Positions 52,431-60,021 of a DNA stretch of 64,000 bases are shown here, in pieces (positions within the stretch are counted from its first letter, which is position 1; each line of letters starts with the position of its first letter). The stretch comes from Pseudomonas sp. GV071 (lineage in GTDB: Bacteria; Pseudomonadota; Gammaproteobacteria; Pseudomonadales; Pseudomonadaceae). A program made the position numbers and the translations under genes. The notes below the pieces were generated by a model. That model was given only the letters and a program-made list of their open reading frames with translations. It made no database searches and was not told where the DNA came from. Where the stretch lies: the NCBI RefSeq assembly GCF_003050835.1, contig NZ_QAOJ01000017.1, forward strand, positions 1 through 64,000. Direction: 5' to 3'.

Positions 52431-53324
52431 CTACGCAAACGTGGAGAACAGATCGGCGACAAACGCCTTCTGCGCCTCACTGGGTTGGCGACCGCGATGG
52501 CTGCCCAGATAGAAGTTCACGCTGAAACTCAGCTGCTTGGGCAACAGCGCCCGCAGTCGTCCCGACGCCACCCATGGCGCGGCGATATGGGTGGGTAGAT
52601 AGCCCAGATGGGCGCCAGACAACACAAACGCCAGCGTGCCTTCCACCTGCTCGCTGCGCGCACTGCTGATCACCGCTTGCCAGGGGTCGTCGGCTTGCTC
52701 GAAGCGGTAGGGGTACTTCACCCCGTCCTGCGCGCGCAATTCTTCCAACGTCACTTTCTTGCGCGCGAACAGCGGGTGACCCTCGGCGCAATACAGGGCC
52801 TGTTCTTCGGCAAACAGCAGCTGATGATCGATGGCCGCCTGCACCCCGGAAAAATAGCCGATGGCCAGGTGCATCTGGTCCTGCAACAAACGCCGCTCCA
52901 GTTCGGCCGGGGCGGCGCTGCGCAGTTCGATCTGCACCGCCTGATTACGCTGGCGGAAACGGCGAATGGCCTTGCTGACTTTGCCCAGCACAAGCGGGTC
53001 GAGGGCCTCTGACAAGCCAATGCAGAGATCACCGAGCAGTTTGTCAGCCATGCCTTGGGCTTCGTTCTTGAACACATCCAGCGCAGTGAACAACTTGCGC
53101 GTGGCCTGCAGCACCTCTTCGCCTTTGGGCGTCAGACGAAAGCCGGCTTTGCCGCGTTCGCACAGGCGAAACCCCAGGCGCGTTTCCAGCTTGGCCATCT
53201 GCGTGCTGATGGTCGACTGGCCTATTCCCAGCTCACCTTGGGCGGCGCTGAAGCCGCCGTTTTCGACCACGGTAATAAACAGCCGCAGCAGTTGCAGATC
53301 AAGGTCGCGTACCTGGCTGAGCAT
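52431..53324 (-). CDS. LysR-family regulator divergent from the polyamine-binding gene
   Basis: 297 residues from ATG 53324 (GGAA six bases upstream); ATG 53339 is an alternative. The N-terminal winged helix has LQLLRLFITVVENGGFSAAQGELGIGQSTISTQMAKLE. The effector domain covers about 95-290. The start faces the polyamine-binding protein gene across 171 bases, the classical LysR divergent arrangement. It probably controls that gene and agmatinase. Inducer unknown; agmatine or putrescine are candidates by context. Confidence 0.87.
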   Translation of the reverse strand: MLSQVRDLDLQLLRLFITVVENGGFSAAQGELGIGQSTISTQMAKLETRLGFRLCERGKAGFRLTPKGEEVLQATRKLFTALDVFKNEAQGMADKLLGDLCIGLSEALDPLVLGKVSKAIRRFRQRNQAVQIELRSAAPAELERRLLQDQMHLAIGYFSGVQAAIDHQLLFAEEQALYCAEGHPLFARKKVTLEELRAQDGVKYPYRFEQADDPWQAVISSARSEQVEGTLAFVLSGAHLGYLPTHIAAPWVASGRLRALLPKQLSFSVNFYLGSHRGRQPSEAQKAFVADLFSTFA

Positions 53325-53495
53325 GGCGATTCCAAACATTGATGAAGTGCGATGCCAGGGTATATCACTTTGCATTTATCCGAAGCAAAGCGCAGCGCAG
53401 TATCACGGCCATCCAGAGCTTCCTGCCGCCCTGTTTGCACCGGAGCGGCCCTGCGAGAGGCGCGGTCACCGTAATCTGCCCAGGAGATCACCATC

Positions 53496-54587
53496 ATGCG
53501 AATAGCCGCGTGCGCGTTACTGCTGGCCGCCACTTTGCCCCTGCATCTGCAGGCAGAAGAAAAGGCGCTGAATATCTACAACTGGTCTGAATACATCGGC
53601 CCTGAAGCGCTCAAGGGCTTTCAGGCCGAGACCGGCATCCAGATCAAGTACGACGTGTTCGACAGCCCCGAAGCCCTGGACAGCAAACTGCTCACCGGCG
53701 GCAGCGGCTACGACCTGGTCTTCCCCTCATCCAGTGGCCTGGCCCGCGCCATCAAGGCCAAAGCCGTGCAGCCGATCGACCCTGCCGGCCTCAAGCTTTA
53801 CAGCAACCTTGCCCCGGATCTGCTGAGCAAACTCGCCACCTCCGACCCCGACAACCGCTACGGCGTGCCCTACACCTGGGGCACCGTCGGCCTCGGGCTG
53901 AACAAGGACGCGGTCAGCAAGCGCCTGGGCAACGACGTGCCGCTCAACAGCCTCGACCTGCTGTTCAAGCCCGAATACGCCAGCAAGCTGAAAGACTGCG
54001 GCATCGGCGTGCTCGACTCGCCGCAAGAGGTGATCAGCATCGCCCTCAACTACCTCGGTCACGACCCCTACAGCACGCAACCCGCTGACCTCAAACAGGT
54101 GCAGCAACTGCTCGCCGCTCTGCAGCCAAACGTCCGCTACGTGGCCTCCGGCCGGCAGATCGACGACCTGGCCAAAGGTGAGGTGTGTTTGGCCCTGAGC
54201 TACAACGGTGACGCCGCCACTGCCGCCGCCCGTGCGGTGGAAGCCAAGCAGCCGTTCGAAGTGGTCTACCGCATTCCTCGCGAAGGCACCCTGGTGTGGT
54301 TCGACACCATGGCCATTCCGGTTGACGCCCCGCACCCGCAAGCGGCCCTGGCGTTCATCAATTACATGCTGCGTCCCGAGGCGATCGCTGAGGTCACCAA
54401 CAGCGTGTTCTTTGCCAACGCCAACAGCGCTGCCACGGCCATGGTCGACCTGGCCGTGACCAGCGACCCGGATATCTACCCACCCGCCGAGGTGCGCGCG
54501 CACCTGTTCAGCGAGCAGATGCAAACCCTGGCGCAACAACGCGAGCGCACCCGCCTATGGACCGCCTTCCGCAGCCACTACAAATAA
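53496..54587 (+). CDS. Putrescine/spermidine-type ABC transporter substrate-binding protein (PotF/SpuD-like)
   Basis: 363 residues, with AGGAGATC before the ATG and a signal peptide (MRIAACALLLAATLPLHL, cleavage near LQA-EE). Hallmarks are LNIYNWSEYIGPEALKGFQAETG, VFDSPEALDSKLLTGGSGYDLVFPSS, NRYGVPYTWGTVGLGLN, and NSVFFANANSAATAMVD near the end. The Trp, Glu and Asp in these segments correspond to the polyamine pocket. No permease or ATPase gene is nearby, so it must use a transporter encoded elsewhere or act as a sensor subunit. It precedes agmatinase by 11 bases. Confidence 0.88.
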   Translation: MRIAACALLLAATLPLHLQAEEKALNIYNWSEYIGPEALKGFQAETGIQIKYDVFDSPEALDSKLLTGGSGYDLVFPSSSGLARAIKAKAVQPIDPAGLKLYSNLAPDLLSKLATSDPDNRYGVPYTWGTVGLGLNKDAVSKRLGNDVPLNSLDLLFKPEYASKLKDCGIGVLDSPQEVISIALNYLGHDPYSTQPADLKQVQQLLAALQPNVRYVASGRQIDDLAKGEVCLALSYNGDAATAAARAVEAKQPFEVVYRIPREGTLVWFDTMAIPVDAPHPQAALAFINYMLRPEAIAEVTNSVFFANANSAATAMVDLAVTSDPDIYPPAEVRAHLFSEQMQTLAQQRERTRLWTAFRSHYK

Positions 54588-54598
54588 GGACAGCCGAC

Positions 54599-55558
54599 AT
54601 GGATCAGGCCACCCGTAACGACCAAGCCATCACCCGTGACAGCCTCTATGGCACCGCCGCCGAATCCACCTACGGCGGCATCACCAGCTTTATGCGCCGC
54701 CGCTACAGCCGCGACCTTCGCGGCGTCGATGTGGTGGTCAGTGGCGTGCCGTTCGACACCGCCACCACCAACCGTCCCGGCACCCGGTTTGGTCCGCGGG
54801 CGATTCGCGCGGCGTCCACGCAAATGGCCTGGGCGCGCCCATCGGCCTGGGAGTTCGACCCCTTCGACGAACTGGCTGTGATCGATTACGGCGACTGCGA
54901 TTTCGACCATGGCCAACCGCAGCTCACCCCTGGTGCTATCGAGGCCCACGCCGACGAGATCCTCGCCGCCGGCTGCGCCATGCTTACCCTGGGTGGCGAC
55001 CACTTCATCAGCTACCCGTTGCTCAAAGCCCATGCGAAAAAGCACGGCAGCCTGTCTCTGATTCACTTCGACGCCCACAGCGACACCTGGCCGGACGAAG
55101 AGGTGCAGCGCATCGATCACGGCACGATGTTCTACCACGCCGCTCGCGAGGGCTTGGTAGACCCGGCGCGCTCGGTGCAGATCGGCCTGCGCACCACCAA
55201 CGATGACGTCATGGGCTTTCAGGTACTCGACGCCCGCCACGTGCACCGCCACACCCCGGAGCAGATCGCTGAACAGATCCGCGCCCGGGTGGGCGACAAT
55301 CCGGTGTACCTGACTTTCGACATCGACTGCCTCGACCCGGCGTTTGCCCCCGGCACCGGCACGCCGGTCTGCGGCGGTTTGAGCAGTCATCAGGCCCTGG
55401 AGATTCTCCGTGGCCTGCGAGGCATCAACCTGGTGGGCATGGACGTGGTGGAAGTGGCACCGCCTTACGACCACGCCGAAGTGACCGCCCTGGCCGGCGC
55501 CACGATAGCGGTGGAAATGCTCTGCCTGTACGCGGCGAAACATACGCACAAAGATTGA
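54599..55558 (+). CDS. speB: Agmatinase
   Basis: 319 residues from ATG 54599. Mn-dependent ureohydrolase converting agmatine to putrescine and urea. Metal ligands lie in LTLGGDHFISYPL, LIHFDAHSDTW and LTFDIDCLDPAFAPGTGTP. The rest follows E. coli SpeB closely (DHGTMFYHAAREGLVDP, INLVGMDVVEVAPPYD). Guanidinobutyrase GbuA is a close relative in Pseudomonas and cannot be fully excluded. Its location directly after a polyamine-binding protein supports arginine/agmatine catabolism. Confidence 0.87.
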   Translation: MDQATRNDQAITRDSLYGTAAESTYGGITSFMRRRYSRDLRGVDVVVSGVPFDTATTNRPGTRFGPRAIRAASTQMAWARPSAWEFDPFDELAVIDYGDCDFDHGQPQLTPGAIEAHADEILAAGCAMLTLGGDHFISYPLLKAHAKKHGSLSLIHFDAHSDTWPDEEVQRIDHGTMFYHAAREGLVDPARSVQIGLRTTNDDVMGFQVLDARHVHRHTPEQIAEQIRARVGDNPVYLTFDIDCLDPAFAPGTGTPVCGGLSSHQALEILRGLRGINLVGMDVVEVAPPYDHAEVTALAGATIAVEMLCLYAAKHTHKD

Positions 55559-55637
55559 GGCGTTACTGAGGTTGAACTGCGCAGGCGGGTCGCGGGTCGG
55601 TTATGGGGTACGTTTTCAACTGAAAGGAACTGACTTC

Positions 55638-55796
55638 ATGGACCTGATCCGCATCCTGATCGCCATTCTGCTGCCGCCGCTCGGCGTTTTCCTGCAAGTA
55701 GGTTTTGGCGGCGCCTTCTGGCTCAATATCCTGCTGACGTTGTGTGGCTACATCCCCGGCATCGTCCACGCGGTGTACATCATCGCCAAGCGCTGA
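55638..55796 (+). CDS. YqaE/Pmp3-family membrane peptide
   Basis: 52 residues: MDLIRILIAILLPPLGVFLQ then a Gly-rich turn, LNILLTLCGYIPGIVHAVYII and AKR. Two TMs separated by a short loop and the PPLGVFLQ/GYIPGIVHA signatures define the Pmp3 family, linked to membrane potential and salt or cold stress. AAAGGA is suitably spaced from the ATG. It may be cotranscribed with agmatinase (79-base gap) but is a stress gene elsewhere. Confidence 0.88.
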   Translation: MDLIRILIAILLPPLGVFLQVGFGGAFWLNILLTLCGYIPGIVHAVYIIAKR

Positions 55797-55821
55797 TCCG
55801 TCCTCATCTACCAGCCCCCCA

Positions 55822-55852
55822 CCGTCGTCCCAGCCTGCGCTGGGACGACGGC
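55822..55852. repeat. Perfect hairpin CCGTCGTCCCAG/CTGGGACGACGG
   Basis: Twelve-base-pair stem with a six-base loop located just after the Pmp3 gene. It resembles the GTCATTCCAGC-type repeats at 23063-23146 but has no second copy here. Confidence 0.75.
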
Positions 55853-55870
55853 GGAGAATCTTCGCCCAAC

Positions 55871-55899
55871 AAAAAGCCCCGCAATGGCGGGGCTCTTTT
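55871..55899. terminator. Bidirectional rho-independent terminator
   Basis: AAAAAGCCCCGC AAT GGCGGGGCTCTTTT lies between the converging Pmp3 (+) and GvpU-like (-) genes. Confidence 0.9.
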
Positions 55900-55913
55900 A
55901 CCTTAGCGGGTGA

Positions 55914-56423
55914 TTACTGCTGCAACGTCAGCTGAATGTCATCACCCAGATCATCCGCCAGCAAACCCAGCGAGAAGCCGGAAATCGAAGCAATGGTGCC
56001 GCGCCACAGTAACCCGTCGCTGGCCGGCATCTGCCCGGACGGCGTGCTCAGCTTGGCGTCCTTCAAATGCAGGTACTGCACCGGTGGCGGTGTTTCGCCG
56101 TCGGTCTTGGGCAAACGCGACTTGCCCAACTCCGCATAGTGCGCCCGCAGGCGGTCGGCATCGGCCACCGGCCAGGAGCTGGCAAACGCCTCGCCAAACA
56201 GGCGGAAATACTGCTCAACGCTGATCAGAATGCCCGAGATAATGCCGGCCGGGGTCGACAAGGTGATCCCCACCTGCAGCTCGGTTTCGTTGGTCAGTTG
56301 CACCAGATCCTGCAAAAACCAGTCGGTGGTCCGACCGTGCCAGGTCAAGTCCTTCATCACCGGGTCGACCAGATCCTCGGCCACTTGTTGATGCCAACTT
56401 GGTTTTGCATTGTCCTGAGTCAT
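55914..56423 (-). CDS. GvpU-like protein (gas-vesicle accessory family), orphan
   Basis: 169 residues from ATG 56423, with GGAG five bases upstream. The conserved part is TDWFLQDLVQLTNETELQVGITLST, IISGILISVEQYFRLFGEAFAS, and VQYLHLKDAKLSTPSG followed by LLWRGTIASISGFSLGLL. This corresponds to the GvpU family of gas-vesicle gene clusters, whose role is assembly or clustering of vesicles. No gvpA or other gas-vesicle gene lies in the window. The N-terminal about 40 residues are extra compared with Bacillus GvpU. Its role here is probably not buoyancy. Confidence 0.75.
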   Translation of the reverse strand: MTQDNAKPSWHQQVAEDLVDPVMKDLTWHGRTTDWFLQDLVQLTNETELQVGITLSTPAGIISGILISVEQYFRLFGEAFASSWPVADADRLRAHYAELGKSRLPKTDGETPPPVQYLHLKDAKLSTPSGQMPASDGLLWRGTIASISGFSLGLLADDLGDDIQLTLQQ

Positions 56424-56523
56424 CTTCGCTCCATGCTGCCGATGAAGGCAGTTTTCAGTCATTACGGGTGTCTTGTTATCAGCCCAGTGTAGGCAATGCG
56501 CCACACACAAGGCCAATCTGCCG

Positions 56524-56724
56524 TCAGACCATTACATCAATGGCATTGCCCAGATTCGGTGGATTGCTCGGCACCGCCGATAGATCGGGAATTGCCTGAA
56601 TCAACGCCATGGCGCTGCTGGACTGCAAGTCCAAGGCTTTGCTGAGCATCTTGATCGACACATCGGATGCGAGCTTCGCGGAATGCGCATTCGAGACCGC
56701 CGCGCCAACACTGGAAATGTCCAT
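56524..56724 (-). CDS. YjfB-family putative motility peptide
   Basis: 66 residues with a very strong ribosome site (GGAGG) before the ATG. The sequence starts MDISSVGAAVSNAHSAKLA SDVSIKMLSKALDLQ. This matches YjfB, a short helical family of about 60 residues found near motility genes in Bacillus and annotated as putative motility protein. No flagellar gene is nearby. It lies 100 bases upstream of the GvpU-like gene on the same strand. Confidence 0.75.
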   Translation of the reverse strand: MDISSVGAAVSNAHSAKLASDVSIKMLSKALDLQSSSAMALIQAIPDLSAVPSNPPNLGNAIDVMV

Positions 56725-56975
56725 GCCGTACCTCCGTAGGAAACGGTTACCTAAGGTCGACTGGCCGCTGGGCCCCTAAGTTCAACTAAGGTGCCGGGCG
56801 CAGGCGAGGTTGAATCGGCTGTATCGGCAGGGAAGGGGTGTGCTGGAGGGCCGTTGGTCATTCAGGGTGGGTGCCAGGACGAACTGCGCCGTAGACAGGG
56901 GGCGGTTGCTTTAGTAGCGTTCCGGCGTGCTCAGGAACCCTCGCGTCAGCGCGACAACCAATGAAAGGACTCACT

Positions 56976-57083
56976 ATGTTCATCAGCGAATTGCCGGCTG
57001 TTTCCCGTCTGCGTGTATGCCTCGTCCCCGCTGCCATTGGTGTGCTGGCGCGGTGTGATAGCGGCGATCAGGGGGGATTCTGA
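56976..57083 (+). CDS. Possible 35-residue leader peptide
   Basis: ATG 56976 to TGA 57081-57083: MFISELPAVSRLRVCLVPAA then IGVLARCDSGDQGGF. AAAGGA lies seven bases before the ATG, and the stop is two bases before the ATG of the next gene. The good ribosome site and tight coupling argue for translation; composition and lack of homologues I recognise argue against a stable protein. It might be a translational coupler. Confidence 0.35.
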   Translation: MFISELPAVSRLRVCLVPAAIGVLARCDSGDQGGF

Positions 57084-57085
57084 AT

Positions 57086-58924
57086 ATGGCGATGAAACGT
57101 GCATGTGCCCTGTTCCTCCTGGCGTTGGCTGCGCTGTTCCTGTTCGGATTTTTCTCCTCGGTGGCGCGCACGTTGTGGTTCGTCGCCCATGCTGAGGTGC
57201 ACAGCGCCACGGTCAGCGACTACCGCAACGCCCAGCGCGACCCAGACCGCCCACCGCTCTATGTGCCATTGCTGAGCTATCAACGCGACGGCCAGGCCGT
57301 GGTTGCCAGCGACCATGATTCCTCCCGCGAGAAGCCCTACGCCGTGGGAGAGCAACTGAGCATCTACGTCGACCCCAATGCCCCCGACCGCGCGATCATC
57401 CGTTCGCTGTCGAGCCTGGCCAGCACGCCCCTGTTTGCCCTGCTGATGGCCTATATCTTTGCCTGGGGCAGTGGCGTGATTTACCGCAGCCTGCCGGCCA
57501 CACCTGAACAGCAGAGCGCCGGCAAAGTGGACGCCTTCTACGCGCGCTATGGCCACTACCTGAAGCCGAGCACGCTGATTCTGATTCTGCTGTTCTTGCC
57601 GTTGCTGGCGTTCGTCAGCGTATTTACCTTTCTCGCCCCGCGCCTGATTCCCTCCTTGCGGCGCAGCAAACGTGACAGCGAGGCCCTGGTGAAAGCGCTG
57701 GAAGCCAACGGCTTCTTCAACCTGGAGCACCAGCCGCTGCCGTTGCCGGCGTTCAAAAAACATATCCAGCAGTACTACGCCCTGCACCTGGCGGACTACC
57801 GCGTGTGCAACAGCGGGTCCGGCACCTTCGCCGAGCGGGTGCAAAGCATGGCGGCCTGGTTCGGCCGCCGCGGCATTGACCTCAAGGTGCGCGTCGGCAA
57901 ACAGCCCGGCGAACTGCACTACGGCGAAAACGGCGTGCTGCGCCTGCCAGGGCTCGACGAAGAAGGAGGCCAGGACGTCGATACCCGCCAGATCGACCTG
58001 GCCCTGGCGCGCCTGTTCAATCGCTGGCTTAGCCAGCAAGGGCGTGCCGAGCGACTTTACGTACCGTTCCCCTACGGTGAAATGGTCATGCTCAGCGAAG
58101 CGCTGCACCAGGTGCTGCTCGAGTCCCCGGTATTTCCCCGTGAACGCATTCCCCTGAGCGTCGGCACCGAAGGCGAAAACAACATCGCCCGCCTGGCCAA
58201 AACCCAGAACCACCCGCTGGCCTGGCGCTACCATCGCCTGTTCAAACTGAACGGCGACACCCTCGGCGGCCTGGCTGGTGAAACCTTCGCCAGCCAACTC
58301 CAGCAACACCTGAGCGCCTCCGGCAGCCACCTGGGCGCGCTACTCGGCGAAACCCCACAAGGCCGCCTCTACGCCCTTCATAGCCTTGAGGCCGTTGACG
58401 AGCCGCCACGACTGCTGCTTTACGTCCTCACCGCCGCAGCCTACGCCCGCGCCGAAGCGATCCCCGACCTGGCCCTCCGCCCCGGCAAGCCGCCAAGCTC
58501 CGGCTTGCTCCTGCCTACCCCGCAACACCTGAGCGCCGACAACCGCCTGGTCTACAGCGAAAACGGCACCGCCATCGACCTGCTGGACCTCAACACCCAA
58601 ACCATCACCCGCATCGCCGAGCCAGACGAATGCCGCGCCTACATGGACCTGACCCTCGACGAAAGCGGGCGCTGGCTCCTGTACTGGTACGTCAACGAAG
58701 ACCTCGACTTCCCGATGATGACCCTCCACGACCTGCCCACCCAACGCAGCACCGAAGTGGATTACCGCCCGCTGATCGACTACCGCTTCGACACGTTGCG
58801 CTGGAAGCAGGCACCGACGTTGTTTAGCGTGAATAACCAACTTACCGAGAGCCAGGATGACTGGCGGCTTGATCCTGCCAGTGGGGAGTTGGAGGCGTTG
58901 GAGAGGGAAGAGGTGAGTGCCTGA
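57086..58924 (+). CDS. DUF3592-containing membrane protein
   Basis: 612 residues from ATG 57086 (or 57092). TM1 is at about 7-30 (ACALFLLALAALFLFGFFSS). A DUF3592 extracytoplasmic beta domain covers about 35-105 (SATVSDYRNAQRD, YVPLLSYQRDGQAV, VGEQLSIYVDPNAPDRAII). TM2 is at 112-132 and TM3 at 165-190 (LKPSTLILILLFLPLLAFVSVF). A large soluble C-terminal part of about 400 residues has no domain I recognise; it includes repeated short beta-like segments (NRLVYSENGTAIDLLDLNTQ). Full length, no frameshift seen. Function unknown. Confidence 0.72.
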   Translation: MAMKRACALFLLALAALFLFGFFSSVARTLWFVAHAEVHSATVSDYRNAQRDPDRPPLYVPLLSYQRDGQAVVASDHDSSREKPYAVGEQLSIYVDPNAPDRAIIRSLSSLASTPLFALLMAYIFAWGSGVIYRSLPATPEQQSAGKVDAFYARYGHYLKPSTLILILLFLPLLAFVSVFTFLAPRLIPSLRRSKRDSEALVKALEANGFFNLEHQPLPLPAFKKHIQQYYALHLADYRVCNSGSGTFAERVQSMAAWFGRRGIDLKVRVGKQPGELHYGENGVLRLPGLDEEGGQDVDTRQIDLALARLFNRWLSQQGRAERLYVPFPYGEMVMLSEALHQVLLESPVFPRERIPLSVGTEGENNIARLAKTQNHPLAWRYHRLFKLNGDTLGGLAGETFASQLQQHLSASGSHLGALLGETPQGRLYALHSLEAVDEPPRLLLYVLTAAAYARAEAIPDLALRPGKPPSSGLLLPTPQHLSADNRLVYSENGTAIDLLDLNTQTITRIAEPDECRAYMDLTLDESGRWLLYWYVNEDLDFPMMTLHDLPTQRSTEVDYRPLIDYRFDTLRWKQAPTLFSVNNQLTESQDDWRLDPASGELEALEREEVSA

Positions 58925-58954
58925 GAGGCCTTCATTACTCGAAAAGCAGAAACG

Positions 58955-58982
58955 AAAAAGCCGCGCATTGCGCGGCATTTTT
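58955..58982. terminator. Bidirectional rho-independent terminator
   Basis: AAAAAGCCGCGC ATT GCGCGGCATTTTT, between the DUF3592 gene and the converging NERD gene. Confidence 0.9.
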
Positions 58983-58998
58983 AATGGTGTGGCGAGTA

Positions 58999-59769
58999 TT
59001 AAAGGCTCTGCATTGTTCTGCACTTGGGAAATGCCGAGCATCCCCAAAACTGCTTCCCAGCATTGGCACCGGACTTCACCGTTCGTATCAGTAAGGCGCT
59101 GCCACACTTTGGGCATTGCCGCTCTGCAGTCGGATCGTTTCTGCGCTTGAGGTTTTGCACGTGTTCGCGGTGGGTGGCGAGCGTCGCTGCGCGCCGGCCG
59201 GTTTGCAGCGCCTGCAGAAAAATATCGACTTCTGCCTGGCTAAATATCGGCTCCTGGAAGGCTTTGATATAGCGGATAAAACCAATGCCTTGAGTTACGT
59301 TGGCAGGCATTTGCGTTTTGAACGTGCTGCCGCCAACGAAGGTAATCACCGAGTGCAACTGCTCGGCATTCACGCCCAGAGTGGCTTCCAGCGCCTTCAG
59401 ATGTTTGTAGTTCTGCCGCAGTGGGTTCTGGAATTTGAATGTGTGTTTGTAGAGTTTTTGCGTCCACTGCGCTTGCTTTTCTCCGCCGAAAATCCACCCG
59501 CTCATGTTCTTCGTTTCCAGCACAAAGATGCCGAAACGTGAGAGAAACACGTGATCGATCTGCGTGGTGCCGTCAAGCGTATTCAGGGTGACGTTGTGCA
59601 GGCGGCGGTAGGTATTTTTATCCAACCGCCAGTGGGCGAATAAGCGTACGAGGAGTTCGCCGATATACCCCTTTGCCCAAGGGGTTTTCAGTAGGCCGAC
59701 CAGCACCATTAGCGGGATAAACCAGGCAAATGTACCTGAGATCTGGGCAATGATAGGGCTGAAATCCAT
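58999..59769 (-). CDS. NERD-domain protein with topoisomerase-type zinc finger
   Basis: 256 residues. One N-terminal TM is at about 8-27. The NERD nuclease-related domain covers about 32-160, with GYIGELLVRLFAHW (Glu), TTQIDHVFLSRFGIFVLETKN (catalytic-type D...ExK) and a Trp-rich WIFGGEKQAQW. The C-terminal C4 zinc finger is CPKCGSALLIRTVKSGANAG then FWGCSAFPKCR, as in topoisomerase I tails. NERD resembles restriction-type nuclease folds; a nucleic-acid role is inferred. The gene is solitary, followed by a terminator. Confidence 0.88.
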   Translation of the reverse strand: MDFSPIIAQISGTFAWFIPLMVLVGLLKTPWAKGYIGELLVRLFAHWRLDKNTYRRLHNVTLNTLDGTTQIDHVFLSRFGIFVLETKNMSGWIFGGEKQAQWTQKLYKHTFKFQNPLRQNYKHLKALEATLGVNAEQLHSVITFVGGSTFKTQMPANVTQGIGFIRYIKAFQEPIFSQAEVDIFLQALQTGRRAATLATHREHVQNLKRRNDPTAERQCPKCGSALLIRTVKSGANAGKQFWGCSAFPKCRTMQSL

Positions 59770-59896
59770 TTCTAAACCGTCACTCTTCCTGAGGGATTTG
59801 GGATCTTATCCAAAGTGATGGCAGATGGCCCAGATAAATTGTCCCTCCCACGGGCTGTGTCTACTTGATAGCGAGCGCTGCGGTTACGGCAGGCAC

Positions 59897-59925
59897 AAAA
59901 AAGCCGCGCAGTTGCGCGGCTTTTT
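59897..59925. terminator. Terminator of the tRNA gene
   Basis: AAAAAAGCCGCGC AGTT GCGCGGCTTTTT begins 4 bases past the tRNA 3' end. Confidence 0.9.
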
Positions 59926-59928
59926 AAT

Positions 59929-60005
59929 TGGTGGGCCCACACGGACTTGAACCGTGGACCAAAGGATTATGAGTCCTCTGCTCTAACCAACTGAGCTATA
60001 GGCCC
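59929..60005 (-). tRNA. tRNA with CAT anticodon, probably tRNA-Ile2 (lysidine type); CCA encoded
   Basis: Reading the minus strand from 60005, the acceptor GGGCCTA pairs with TGGGCCC before A73 and an encoded CCA. D arm TAGCTCAGTTGGTTAGAGCA and T arm CACGGTTCAAGTCCGTG are standard. The anticodon loop CTCATAA gives CAT at 59969-59971. CAT is shared by Met and by Ile2. The TTGGTC variable region and GTTCAAGTCC T loop match E. coli tRNA-Ile2 better than elongator Met. In PAO1 the tRNA at this place is, as I recall, annotated as Met. Confidence 0.85.
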
Positions 60006-60021
60006 TCAGAAAGTGCGCGGA

